In this document: positions 50,035 to 58,697 of the stretch, piece after piece
How the letters are laid out: every line of letters begins with the position of its first letter
Position numbering within the stretch: the stretch's first letter is position 1
Assembly (NCBI RefSeq): GCF_030159095.1
Contig: NZ_BRXS01000001.1
Coordinates: 124,001-188,000, forward strand
DNA length: 64,000 nucleotides
DNA from: Roseisolibacter agri
GTDB lineage: Bacteria; Gemmatimonadota; Gemmatimonadetes; Gemmatimonadales; Gemmatimonadaceae
Direction of reading: 5' to 3'
The notes under the pieces: generated by a model
Told to the model about the DNA's origin: nothing
The model's database searches: none
What the model saw: the letters and a program-made list of their open reading frames with translations, nothing else
Made by a program: the position numbers and the translations under genes

Positions 50035-50844
50035 TCACGCGCCGCCCGCCGCCCGCATGCGCGCGATCAGGTCGTCGGCGTCGACGTGCCGCGCGTCGCG
50101 CGGCGTGAGCCCGGTCAGGCCCGCGAAGTGGCGGCGCAGCGTGTCGGCGGAGCCGTAGCCGAAGCGCGCGGCCGCCGACGCGGCGGTCTCGCCGCCGCGC
50201 ACCGCCGCCGCGACGCCGAGCACGCGCAGCAGCTGCAGGAAGCGCAGCGGCGGCCGGAAGCCGGCGGCCGCGGCGTGGCGCACGAAGGTGCCGCGGCTCA
50301 CGCCCGCGGTGCGCAGCAGCGCGTCGAGCGTCGGCCAGCTCGGGCCGTCGCCGGTCATCGCGAAGGCGTGGCGCGCGAGCCCCAGCAGCAGCGCGTCGAG
50401 CGGCCACCCCGTCGCCAGCGCGCGCACCGTCGCGGCCTGGCCCAGCGCCCGCGTCGCCTCCGCCAGCCGGTCGCCGAGCGCGGGCGCCGTGATCTCGCGG
50501 CCGAGCACCACGTCGGCGCAGGCGAAGCGCCGCGGGTGGCCCACCAGCTGGTGCAGCGCGGCGCCCGCAGGCGAGCCCAGCAGCGCCAGCACCGTCAGCG
50601 CGGGCCACGCGCCCCCGACCGCGTCCAGCCAGCGCGCCGACGCCTCGGCGTCGGGCGCGAAGTCGTGCACCAGCAGCCCGCCGTGCGGATCGCGCGAGTC
50701 GCGCAGCGCCGCCACCAGCGCGCGCCCGGCGTCCACGCGGGCGTCGGGCGACGCGTCCAGCACCAGCGGCGGCGACGCGAGCCGCGCGGCGGCCTTTCCC
50801 GCGAGCGACCGCAGCGCGTCGTTGTGCACGACAAGGACGAGCAT
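50035..50844 (-). CDS. AraC family transcriptional regulator
   Basis: 269-residue protein. The C-terminal AraC-type double helix-turn-helix is visible in 'TLDALLRTAGVSRGTFVRHA' and 'TAASAAARFGYGSADTLRRH' followed by 'FAGLTGLTPRDAR'. The N-terminal 120 residues start 'MLVLVVHNDALRSLAGKAAA' and look like a degenerate receiver-like or response-sensing domain without the usual phospho-acceptor Asp pattern. The ATG at 50844 is preferred over 50871 because it begins the first hydrophobic strand. It is divergent from the small gene at 51032. Regulated target unknown. Confidence 0.75.
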   Translation of the reverse strand: MLVLVVHNDALRSLAGKAAARLASPPLVLDASPDARVDAGRALVAALRDSRDPHGGLLVHDFAPDAEASARWLDAVGGAWPALTVLALLGSPAGAALHQLVGHPRRFACADVVLGREITAPALGDRLAEATRALGQAATVRALATGWPLDALLLGLARHAFAMTGDGPSWPTLDALLRTAGVSRGTFVRHAAAAGFRPPLRFLQLLRVLGVAAAVRGGETAASAAARFGYGSADTLRRHFAGLTGLTPRDARHVDADDLIARMRAAGGA

Positions 50845-51031
50845 GCTCAGAACCGCCGGGAAACGGGACACTCTGACCGGCTAGGCGGGTCGCACGATGC
50901 GCCGTAGCATGACGCGACCGCAACGGTTCCATGCCCGGCGGTCGCGTGCCGGCGCCTCGGCGCCGCATTGCACGCGCAGGTGCGGCGCGGGGCACGCCGC
51001 ACGCGCCGCGGCCACCCGACCCGGAGCCCGC

Positions 51032-51334
51032 ATGCCGACGCTGCACCTGCACCTGCGCGAGGGGTTCGTCGGCGAGCGCGTGGTCGTCCACGCGGACGAC
51101 GCCGTGGTGCTCGACGAGCCCAACGTCCGCACCCGCACGCAGCTCGGCCTCGCGGTCGCGCGGGAGGTGACCGTGCCCGCGGGCGCGATGGCGCTGCGCG
51201 TCGAGCTGCCGGGACGGGGGCGCACGCACACGGTGCGCGTGAACGTCGCGCGCACGCCCTACGTCGGCGTCTCGGTGGACGCCGCCGGCGAGATGGACGT
51301 CGTCTGCACCGCGGAGGCCTTCGGCTACGTGTAG
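51032..51334 (+). CDS. Small beta-rich hypothetical protein
   Basis: 100-residue protein, almost entirely predicted strands ('MPTLHLHLREGFVGERVVVH', 'RTQLGLAVAREVTVPAG', 'AMALRVELPGRGRTHTVRVN', 'YVGVSVDAAGEMDVV'). No signal peptide and no named family. The ATG at 51032 is preferred; the upstream frame to 50897 is Arg/Ala-rich with no pattern. It is 53 bases upstream of the metalloprotease gene and probably shares its transcript. A small chaperone or inhibitor of that enzyme is a possible role, but nothing in the sequence proves it. Confidence 0.6.
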   Translation: MPTLHLHLREGFVGERVVVHADDAVVLDEPNVRTRTQLGLAVAREVTVPAGAMALRVELPGRGRTHTVRVNVARTPYVGVSVDAAGEMDVVCTAEAFGYV

Positions 51335-51387
51335 CTCCGGGCAGCACGACGTGTCGCACGCCGTACCCCTGACGCGAGGAGCGCCGC

Positions 51388-53691
51388 ATGACACCCCAGA
51401 AGGACCGCCCCGTCCGCCCGCGCCGCACCGAGTTCACGCAGGACTACGCGCCGCCCGGCGGCGACGGCGGCGCCGAGGCGATGGCGCTCGACGCGCTGGA
51501 GACCGCGGCGGGCTTCGACGCCGCGGCGCAGCAGCCGCTGCCCGTCACGCCCGTCATCCCCATCCTCTACAACGTCAGCGGGCTGTATCAGTGGTCGCAG
51601 CTGCAGCCGATCGGGCCCGTCCCGAATCCGCTGCCGCCGACGGTGCCGCAGCCCATCCCGGGGCCGGTGCCCGGGCCGGGCGCCCGCACGGAGAACGGCG
51701 CGGCGATGGCCGAGCCGGCCGCGGCGACCGCCGCCATCCTGCGCGAGACGCTGCGCCTGGACGTGGACGGCCGCTATCCGCAGATGGTGGCCAGCGGGAC
51801 GATCTTCCAGCTGCTGACGGAGCGCATCCACTGGATCGCGCGCCTCACCAGGCAGGCCGACGGCAGCTGGGTCGGGCCGATCTTCTACAAGGACGGCACC
51901 GCGTCGGCGCTGCCGCACACGCAGGTCCGCATCACCGCGGTGCGCACGCCCTTCCCGACGTCGCGGTCGGCGACGGTGACCTTCACCGGCGGCGGCGCCG
52001 CGACCCGCGTCCGCACCTACAAGTGGGACTCGGCCTACTACCGCCCCTGTGAGCTGGAGTACGACACCGTCGCCGGCGCGACGGCCGTGACGCAGATCGC
52101 GACGCACGCGCACCCGCGCCGGCCGTCGTCGCTGCCGAGCGAGACGCTGACGATCGAGAAGGTGTTCCAGCGCGCCGGCTTCAACGTCACGCGCTCGGGG
52201 GACAGCCCGATCCCGATCGTGCACGCCGGCGCGAACGCGCGGTGGAACGAAGCCGAGATGCACGACGCGATGCAGCGCTTCTGGTCGCGCTTCGCCAACC
52301 GGCCGCAGTGGGCGGTGTGGACGCTGTTCGCGTCGATGTCGGAGCAGGGGAGCAGCCTGGGCGGGATCATGTTCGACGACATCGGGCCGAACCATCGCCA
52401 GGGGACCGCGGTGTTCAGCGAGTCCTTCATCAAGGATGCGCCCGCCGGCGACCCGGCGCCCGCCGCGTGGGTGGCGCGCATGCGCTTCTGGACCGCGGTG
52501 CACGAGCTGGGACACACCTTCAACCTCGCGCACGCGTGGCAGAAGGTGCATCCGCCCGCGTGGGGCAACAGCTGGATCCCGCTCGTCAACGAGCCGCAGG
52601 GGCGCAGCTTCATGAACTACCCCTACAACGTGACCGGCGGGCAGAGCGCGTTCTTCGGCAGCTTCGAGTACCGCTTCAGCGACCAGGAGCTGCTGTTCAT
52701 GCGGCACGCGCCCGAGCGCTTCGTGCAGCAGGGGAACGCGGCGTGGTTCACGAACCACGGCTTCGAGCAGGTGCGCCGCAGCGACACGCCGACGTTCGCG
52801 TTCGAGCTGCGCACCAACCAGGGCGACCAGCCCAAGGCGCACGCGGCCACGCACCAGTTCCTGGACCAGGTGGTGGTGGAGCTCAAGCTCACCAACATCA
52901 CCGACGAGCCGCAGCTGGTGGACGCGCGGATCCTCGAGACGACGGACAGCATGACCATCGCCCTCAAGCGCGAGGGGGGCGAGGCGCGCGTGCACACGCC
53001 GCACGCGACGATGTGCTGGCACTCGAAGAAGCGCGTGCTGGAGCCCGGCGACGCGATCTACGCGTCGCTGTACCTCTCGGCCGGGCGCGACGGCTTCTAC
53101 GTCGCGGAGCCGGGGCGCTACGTGGTGCAGGCGGCGCTGCACCTGGCGGAGGAGGACATCGTCTCCAACCCGCTGCAGCTGCGCGTGCTGCCGCCGCGCG
53201 GCTACGAGGAGGAGGTGTTCGGCCAGGACCTGTTCACGGCCGACGTGGGGCGCGCGTTCGCGTTCGACGGCACGCGCGCGCTCGACGACGCCAACGCGAC
53301 GCTGCAGGAAGCCGTGGAGCGCTTCGCGAAGCATCCGGTGGCGACGCACGCGCGCGTGGCGCTGGCGCTGCCGCAGGCGGTGACGTTCAAGGAGCTGCGC
53401 GAGGGGGACGGCGAGGCGCGCCTGCAGTTCCGCGGGCTGGAGCCCGACCTGGAGGAGGCGCGCGACCTGCTGCACGACGCGCTGGCCGAGCGGCCCGGCG
53501 AGGCGGCGCGCACGCTGGGGCACATCGACTTCGCGGAGTACGGCGCCAAGTACGCGAAGGCGCTGTCCGAGGGCGGCGACGAGATCGCGGCCGAGGCGGA
53601 GCGCGAGAGCGTCATCGACGGGCTGAAGAAGCGCGGCGTGAAGGCGAGCGTGCTGGACGAGGTGCGCGCGAAGCAGCGGAAGACGAAGTAG
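51388..53691 (+). CDS. Putative zincin metalloprotease without signal peptide
   Basis: 767-residue protein. Residues 1-110 are low in complexity and Pro-rich ('NPLPPTVPQPIPGPVPGPG'). A beta-rich domain follows. The zinc site is His372-Glu373-x-x-His376-x5-His382 (HELGHTFNLAH) and a Met-turn-like FMNYPY is at about 408-413, as in metzincins, though the usual Gly of HExxHxxGxxH is Asn. Then come an immunoglobulin-like domain ('VVVELKLTNITDEPQLVDAR', 'YVAEPGRYVVQAALHL') and helical C-terminal repeats. There is no signal peptide or lipobox, which is odd for this class and may point to a type VI/contractile-injection-like route or cytosolic role. Paired with the 100-residue gene upstream. Confidence 0.7.
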   Translation: MTPQKDRPVRPRRTEFTQDYAPPGGDGGAEAMALDALETAAGFDAAAQQPLPVTPVIPILYNVSGLYQWSQLQPIGPVPNPLPPTVPQPIPGPVPGPGARTENGAAMAEPAAATAAILRETLRLDVDGRYPQMVASGTIFQLLTERIHWIARLTRQADGSWVGPIFYKDGTASALPHTQVRITAVRTPFPTSRSATVTFTGGGAATRVRTYKWDSAYYRPCELEYDTVAGATAVTQIATHAHPRRPSSLPSETLTIEKVFQRAGFNVTRSGDSPIPIVHAGANARWNEAEMHDAMQRFWSRFANRPQWAVWTLFASMSEQGSSLGGIMFDDIGPNHRQGTAVFSESFIKDAPAGDPAPAAWVARMRFWTAVHELGHTFNLAHAWQKVHPPAWGNSWIPLVNEPQGRSFMNYPYNVTGGQSAFFGSFEYRFSDQELLFMRHAPERFVQQGNAAWFTNHGFEQVRRSDTPTFAFELRTNQGDQPKAHAATHQFLDQVVVELKLTNITDEPQLVDARILETTDSMTIALKREGGEARVHTPHATMCWHSKKRVLEPGDAIYASLYLSAGRDGFYVAEPGRYVVQAALHLAEEDIVSNPLQLRVLPPRGYEEEVFGQDLFTADVGRAFAFDGTRALDDANATLQEAVERFAKHPVATHARVALALPQAVTFKELREGDGEARLQFRGLEPDLEEARDLLHDALAERPGEAARTLGHIDFAEYGAKYAKALSEGGDEIAAEAERESVIDGLKKRGVKASVLDEVRAKQRKTK

Positions 53692-53873
53692 CGGCGAGCG
53701 TCGAGCGTCGAGCGGCGAGCGGCGAGCGTCGAGCGTCGAGCGTCGAGCGTCGAGTGAGAGGCTCCGCTCGGCGCCCGGCGCTCGGCGCTCATGATGAACG
53801 GCGAAGGGGGCTCCTCAGCCAGGACGAATCGTCCCGACGGAGGAGCCCCCTCGACGCTCGCCGCTCGCCGCTA
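53692..53873. repeat. 7-base tandem arrays and hairpin between convergent metalloprotease genes
   Basis: Immediately after the left stop (TAG, 53689-53691) come CGGC and eight GAGCGTC/GAGCGGC units (53696-53751). After a nested hairpin (stem 53806-53816/53840-53850; inner GGACGA-A-TCGTCC) the complementary units run into the stop of the next gene (CTA at 53871-53873). Both genes therefore end TAG-CGGCGAGC. The 11-base-pair GGGGGCTCCTC stem without T-run is a likely bidirectional terminator. Confidence 0.85.
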
Positions 53874-56558
53874 CCGTTCCGGATTCAGGATGCGGTCGAT
53901 CTGCGCGCGCGCGTCCAGCAGGTGCAGGCGCGACGTGCGGTCGCTCGTGCGGCCCACCGCGGACGCGAGCTGGCGGTCGAGGTCCACCAGCTCGCCGCGC
54001 AGCAGCGCGCGTGCGTCGGGGGCGCTCTGCGCGCCGAGGAGCGCCACGAGCTGCGCCGGGACGCCGGCGGGCACCGCGGGCGCGGTCGGGTTGATCTTCG
54101 CGCCCAGCACTTCCAGGTACGTGCGCTGCAGGCGGCGGCGGTACGGGTCGATCGCCGCGCCGCTCGCCAGCTCGCTCCACACGCCGCGGCGCAGGTCGCC
54201 CAGCATCGCGCCGAGCGTGTAGACCGGCGCCCCTTCGGGCAGCGCCTCGTTCTCGATCATGCGCTGCAGGCGGCCGTTGTCGAGCAGCACGTTCAGCACG
54301 CGCCGCTGCGCGCTGCCGATGCGGTCGAGCGAGCCGGTGGGCTCGATCTTCCGCAGGATCGACGCGTCGAGCAGGTAGGCCGGCGTGCGGAAGGCGTGCT
54401 CGTTGAGGAACGCCACCGCCGCGCGCTGCTTCGCCGCCGACGTCGGCGTCCACACCTCGCCCGGCTGGCCGACGACCTTCTCCTGCTTGGCGAGGCCGCC
54501 GGGAATGCGCGCCACGTGGCCGAGCTCCGTCGCCCACTGGTTGACGACGTAGCCGTACAGCTCGCGCAGGTCGGCGTAGGTCTCGCCCGGCGTCGCGGTG
54601 GACGCGCCCTCGACGAGCTTCGCGACGCGGCGGATGTTGCGCAGCCCGAGCGCGGTCGCGCGCACGGCGTCGGCGTCGCCGACGGCCTCGCTGGCCTCGC
54701 CCGGATCGGCGCCCTGCAGCCCCTCGTCGCCCGCGTAGCGCAGCCACGGCAGCGTGTCCTGCATGCGCACGAGCGGCTCCAGCGCCACGCGCTGCGCCTC
54801 GGGCGCGCCCGGAAGCGGCGCGTAGCCCCATTTGATGGCGAAGCGGTCGTACGGGCCGACCTTCGGGATCAGCGCCTCGAGCGCGATGCCGTCCTCGGGC
54901 TGCGCGACGTAGTTGAAGCGCGCGTAGTCCATGATGCTCGGGCTGTGGCCCATGCGCGCGGTCCACGTCTTCGAGCGCACGGAGTCGAGCGGGTACATCG
55001 AGCTGCCCTTCATGTTGTGGCGCAGCGCGAGCGTGTGGCCCACCTCGTGGGCGACGACGTTCTGCACCAGCCGGCCCATGAGCGAGTCGGGGAGCGGGAG
55101 CTTCTGCGCGCGCGGGTCGAGGTGCCCGACCTGCGCGACGTAGATGCCGCGCAAGACGTTCATGATGTTGTGGTACATCTGCACGTCGGCGTCGAGGATC
55201 TCGCCGCTGCGCGGATCGACCGTGCTGGGGCCGACGGCGTTCTCGCTCGCGCTCGGGAGCCAGCGCACCATCGACACGCTCGCGTCCTCGCCCTGCAGGA
55301 TGCCGATCGAGTCCCTCGGCACCTCCCGCGCGACGATGCCGTCCGCGAAGCCCGCCTCGGCGAACGCGGGCTTCCACTCCTCGATGCCCTTCTTCACCCA
55401 CGGCACGAGCCAGGCGGGCGTGGCGGGATCGACGTAGTACGTGATCGGGCGGCGCGGCACGCAGAGGTTGCCCTCCTTGCGGTCCGAGCACTCGAGGCGC
55501 CAGCGGTTGGCGAAGGTGCGGCGCGCGACGCGCTGCTCGCGCGTGCCGAAGTCGGCCTGCGTGGTGTTGAAGAAGCCCACGCGCTCGTCGAACAGGCGCG
55601 GCTGCATGGGCACGTCCGGCAGCCGGACGATCGAGAAGTGGTAGACCTCCGTGCCACGTGGCGCGGCGAACAGCGCCGCCAGCGGGTTGGCGGCCGTCGC
55701 GCCGCCGAGCGGCGACGACGCAAACGTCTGCGACGCCTCGATCTCGACGTTCTTCTCGAACGTCGCGACGCGCTCGATGAAGGAGCGCGACGGATCCGGC
55801 GCGCCGCCGGGCACGCCCTGGATCAGGTCCGGCACGCCGCCGAGGAAGAGCCGCGAGACGTCGATCACGGCGGCGGAGTCGCGGCCGTAGCTCTCGACGT
55901 TGAACGCGGCGATGATCGGCGCGTACGCGATGATGTCGAGCGCGCGCACGATCGCGTTGGTCGTGTCGCCGACGACGTTCTGGTAGTTCGCGCCGCGCAG
56001 CAGGATGCGGTTCTCGCGCCGCTCCCAGCGCACGAGCCGGCTGCCGGCGAGCGTCGTCCCCGGGATGCCGCCGATGGGCTGCTGCGAGCCGCGCAGCGAG
56101 CGCACGACGAGCATGTCGCGGTTGAGCTGCGCCGCGGGGATCTCGAACAGCAGGCGGCCGCGCAGCTGGTGCGTGGTCAGCAGGCCGCGCGTGGTGCGCG
56201 CGCCCGGCGTGACGACCATGGCGTACGGGCGCGGGCTGGGCTCCCCCGGCGCGCCGCCGGCGCCGCCGAGCAGCCCCGCGAGGCCGGCCGGGAGGCCGCC
56301 GGCCGGGGCGCCGCCCGGCGTGGGCGACGGCGTCCCCGGCGTCGGAGAGCCGGGCGCCGGCGTGCCGGGCGCCGGGGTGGCCGGCGTCGGGGTGTTCGCG
56401 CCCCCCGCGGTCGGGCGCTGCGGCGTGGGCGTGGTGCTGGGCGTCGGCCGGCAGGCGCCGAGCGCGACGAGCGCGGTCAGGGTCGCGGCCAGCGTGGCGG
56501 ACAGCGCCACCGGGCCGCGGCGGCCGGGCCGGGCGGCGGGGGAGGGGGACTGCGGCAT
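53871..56558 (-). CDS. Zinc-dependent metalloprotease lipoprotein (DUF5117-like)
   Basis: 895-residue lipoprotein (lipobox LVALGAC near residue 36). After a Thr/Pro/Gly-rich linker ('TPTPQRPTAGGANTPTPATP') of about 60 residues comes the DUF5117/DUF5118-type domain with 'LLFEIPAAQLNRDMLVVRSL'. The zincin domain has the active site HEVGHTLALRHN and 'SIMDYARFNYV' as Met-turn. The C-terminal third is helical. The family is common in Bacteroidota and Gemmatimonadota, surface-exposed, substrate unknown. The ATG at 56558 fits the signal; the open frame upstream is antisense to the GH2 gene. It is divergent from that gene (198-base spacer). Confidence 0.88.
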   Translation of the reverse strand: MPQSPSPAARPGRRGPVALSATLAATLTALVALGACRPTPSTTPTPQRPTAGGANTPTPATPAPGTPAPGSPTPGTPSPTPGGAPAGGLPAGLAGLLGGAGGAPGEPSPRPYAMVVTPGARTTRGLLTTHQLRGRLLFEIPAAQLNRDMLVVRSLRGSQQPIGGIPGTTLAGSRLVRWERRENRILLRGANYQNVVGDTTNAIVRALDIIAYAPIIAAFNVESYGRDSAAVIDVSRLFLGGVPDLIQGVPGGAPDPSRSFIERVATFEKNVEIEASQTFASSPLGGATAANPLAALFAAPRGTEVYHFSIVRLPDVPMQPRLFDERVGFFNTTQADFGTREQRVARRTFANRWRLECSDRKEGNLCVPRRPITYYVDPATPAWLVPWVKKGIEEWKPAFAEAGFADGIVAREVPRDSIGILQGEDASVSMVRWLPSASENAVGPSTVDPRSGEILDADVQMYHNIMNVLRGIYVAQVGHLDPRAQKLPLPDSLMGRLVQNVVAHEVGHTLALRHNMKGSSMYPLDSVRSKTWTARMGHSPSIMDYARFNYVAQPEDGIALEALIPKVGPYDRFAIKWGYAPLPGAPEAQRVALEPLVRMQDTLPWLRYAGDEGLQGADPGEASEAVGDADAVRATALGLRNIRRVAKLVEGASTATPGETYADLRELYGYVVNQWATELGHVARIPGGLAKQEKVVGQPGEVWTPTSAAKQRAAVAFLNEHAFRTPAYLLDASILRKIEPTGSLDRIGSAQRRVLNVLLDNGRLQRMIENEALPEGAPVYTLGAMLGDLRRGVWSELASGAAIDPYRRRLQRTYLEVLGAKINPTAPAVPAGVPAQLVALLGAQSAPDARALLRGELVDLDRQLASAVGRTSDRTSRLHLLDARAQIDRILNPER

Positions 56559-56756
56559 GCGGGGAGAGGAGGAGGGGACCGGCGGCGGCGCCGTGCGTCC
56601 GGCGCACACCGCTTCAATGTACGGATCGGAGGCGGAGGGCGAGCCCCCGGCTCGTGCGGGGGCGGTGACGCGGGGTGCCACGCGGGGGCGGCGTGCGCCT
56701 TGCGGCTGTCGCGCCGCCGCCCGGCGCGCCCGCGAACGAGATCCGCGGGCGCGTTC

Positions 56757-58655
56757 ATGTCCCAGCCGCCCCTCGTCCCACCCGCCCGATCCGGCATGAC
56801 GCGCCCGCTCCCCGACTTCCTCGTCCCCGATCCGGCCTCCCATGGCTATCCCCGCCCGCAGCTCGAGCGCGACGCCTGGTGGTCGCTGAACGGCCGGTGG
56901 GACTTCGCGCTCGATCCGGACGGCGTGTGGCGCACGCCGGAGGAGGTGCCCTTCGACCGCGAGATCCTGGTGCCCTTCGCGCCCGAGACGCCGGCCAGCG
57001 GCATCGAGGCGAAGGACTTCTTCCGGGTGTGCTGGTACCGCCGTCGGTTCGACGCCCCGGCGCTGGAGGCGGGCGAGCGGCTGATCCTGCACTTCGGGGC
57101 GGTGGACTACGCGTCGACGGTCTGGATCAACGACGTCCCGCTGCAGGACCACGAGGGTGGCTACACGCCGTGGTCGGTGGACATCACCGACGCGCTCACC
57201 GCCGACGGGCCGCAGACGGTGGTGGTGCAGGCGGAGGACGATCCGCACGACCTCGCGAAGCCGCGCGGGAAGCAGGACTGGCAGCGGGAGCCGCACTCGA
57301 TCTGGTACCAGCGCACGTCGGGCATCTGGCAGACGGTGTGGCTGGAGAAGGTGCCGGCGACGCGCATCGGGTCCCTGCGCTGGACGGCGAGCCTGGAGCA
57401 CTGGGCGGTGGGGCTGGACGTCCACCTCGAGGGCGCGCGCCGCGCGGGGCTGCGGCTCAAGGTGCGCCTGACCGCGAAGGGGCAGCTGCTGGCCGACGAC
57501 ACCTACCAGCTGGTGGCGGGCGAGGTGCACCGCCGCATCGCGCTCTCCGACCCGGGGATCGACGACTACCGCAACGAGCTGATCTGGCGTCCCGAGCAGC
57601 CGACGCTGATCGACGCGGAGCTGGAGCTGTGGGGCGAGCGCGGCGAGCGGATCGACGCGGTGCGCAGCTACACGGCCATCCGGCAGGTGGGGATGCAGGG
57701 CGACCGCTTCGTGCTCAACGGGCGGCCGTACCACCTGAAGCTCGTGCTCGACCAGGGCTACTGGGAGCACACGGGGCTCACCGCGCCGGGCGACGCGGCG
57801 CTGCGGCGCGACGTCGTGATGGCGAAGGCGATGGGCTTCAACGGCGTGCGCAAGCACCAGAAGATCGAGGATCCGCGCTACCTGTACTGGGCGGACAGGC
57901 TCGGGCTCCTGGTGTGGGAGGAGATGCCGAGCCCGTACCGGTTCACGCGCCTGGCGGTGGACCGGCTGACGAAGCAGTGGCTCGACGTGATGCGGCGCGA
58001 CGCCAGCCATCCGTGCATCATGGCGTGGGTGCCGTTCAACGAGAGCTGGGGCGTCCCCGACCTGCCGTCGATGCCGGAGCAGCGGCACTGGGTGGAGGCG
58101 CTCTACCACCTCACGCGCACGGTGGACAGCTCGCGGCTGGTGGTCGGCAACGACGGCTGGGAGAGCGTGGCGACGGACCTGGTGGGCATCCACGACTACG
58201 ACCACGATCCGGAGCGCATCCGCCGCCGCTACCGCCCCGAGGTGGAGCTGCCGCAGATCTTCCAGCGCGAGCGCCCGGGCCATCGGCTCCTGGTGCTCAA
58301 CGACGTCGAGACGCACGCCAAGCTGCCGGTGGTGCTGTCGGAGTTCGGCGGCATCGCCTACGCGGCCGACGAGGACCGCACGTGGGGCTACTCGCGCTGC
58401 GCGACCGCCGAGGAGTTCCAGGCGCGCTACGCGGCGCTGCTGCGCGTGGTCAACGGCATCGGGCTGTTCACGGGGTTCTGCTACACGCAGTTCACCGACA
58501 CGTACCAGGAGGCCAACGGGCTGCTCTACATGGACCGCACGCCCAAGTTCGACCTCGCGCAGATGGACCGCGCGACCCGGGGCGACGCCGACCGCATGCC
58601 GGAGCCGGGCCTGCCCGGCAGCCCACCGATGATCGTGCCCGAGCATGCGCCATAG
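56757..58655 (+). CDS. Glycoside hydrolase family 2, probably cytosolic
   Basis: 632-residue GH2 enzyme without signal peptide: 'WWSLNGRWDFALDPDGVW' and 'WYRRRFDAPALEAGERLILH' in the sugar-binding domain, then 'RNELIWRPEQPTLIDAELEL'. The barrel has acid/base Glu429 in VPFNESWG and nucleophile Glu529 in VVLSEFGG. Such short GH2 proteins hydrolyse beta-galactosides or beta-glucuronides inside the cell. The ATG at 56757 (or 56796) fits. The C-terminus ends in a 12-base tandem repeat containing its own stop. It lies next to GalT and an alpha/beta hydrolase, which weakly favours galactosides. Confidence 0.88.
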   Translation: MSQPPLVPPARSGMTRPLPDFLVPDPASHGYPRPQLERDAWWSLNGRWDFALDPDGVWRTPEEVPFDREILVPFAPETPASGIEAKDFFRVCWYRRRFDAPALEAGERLILHFGAVDYASTVWINDVPLQDHEGGYTPWSVDITDALTADGPQTVVVQAEDDPHDLAKPRGKQDWQREPHSIWYQRTSGIWQTVWLEKVPATRIGSLRWTASLEHWAVGLDVHLEGARRAGLRLKVRLTAKGQLLADDTYQLVAGEVHRRIALSDPGIDDYRNELIWRPEQPTLIDAELELWGERGERIDAVRSYTAIRQVGMQGDRFVLNGRPYHLKLVLDQGYWEHTGLTAPGDAALRRDVVMAKAMGFNGVRKHQKIEDPRYLYWADRLGLLVWEEMPSPYRFTRLAVDRLTKQWLDVMRRDASHPCIMAWVPFNESWGVPDLPSMPEQRHWVEALYHLTRTVDSSRLVVGNDGWESVATDLVGIHDYDHDPERIRRRYRPEVELPQIFQRERPGHRLLVLNDVETHAKLPVVLSEFGGIAYAADEDRTWGYSRCATAEEFQARYAALLRVVNGIGLFTGFCYTQFTDTYQEANGLLYMDRTPKFDLAQMDRATRGDADRMPEPGLPGSPPMIVPEHAP

Positions 58656-58678
58656 CATGCGCCGTAGCATGCGGCGTG
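58643..58678 (+). repeat. 12-base tandem repeat with three in-frame stops
   Basis: GCATGCGCCATA, GCATGCGCCGTA and GCATGCGGCGTG follow each other. In the frame of the GH2 gene each unit ends in a stop (TAG, TAG, then TGA one step later), so the protein end is set by the first unit. A related GCGCCGTAGCATG occurs once more at about 50900. The block fills most of the spacer to the next gene. Confidence 0.85.
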
Positions 58679-58697
58679 ATCGGGCGCGTCACGCGCG

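Noticed and set aside
56559-58670. N-terminal extension of the metalloprotease frame upstream of 56558
   Set aside because: The lipoprotein signal begins at 56558. The extension is antisense to the GH2 enzyme, whose catalytic motifs are clear.
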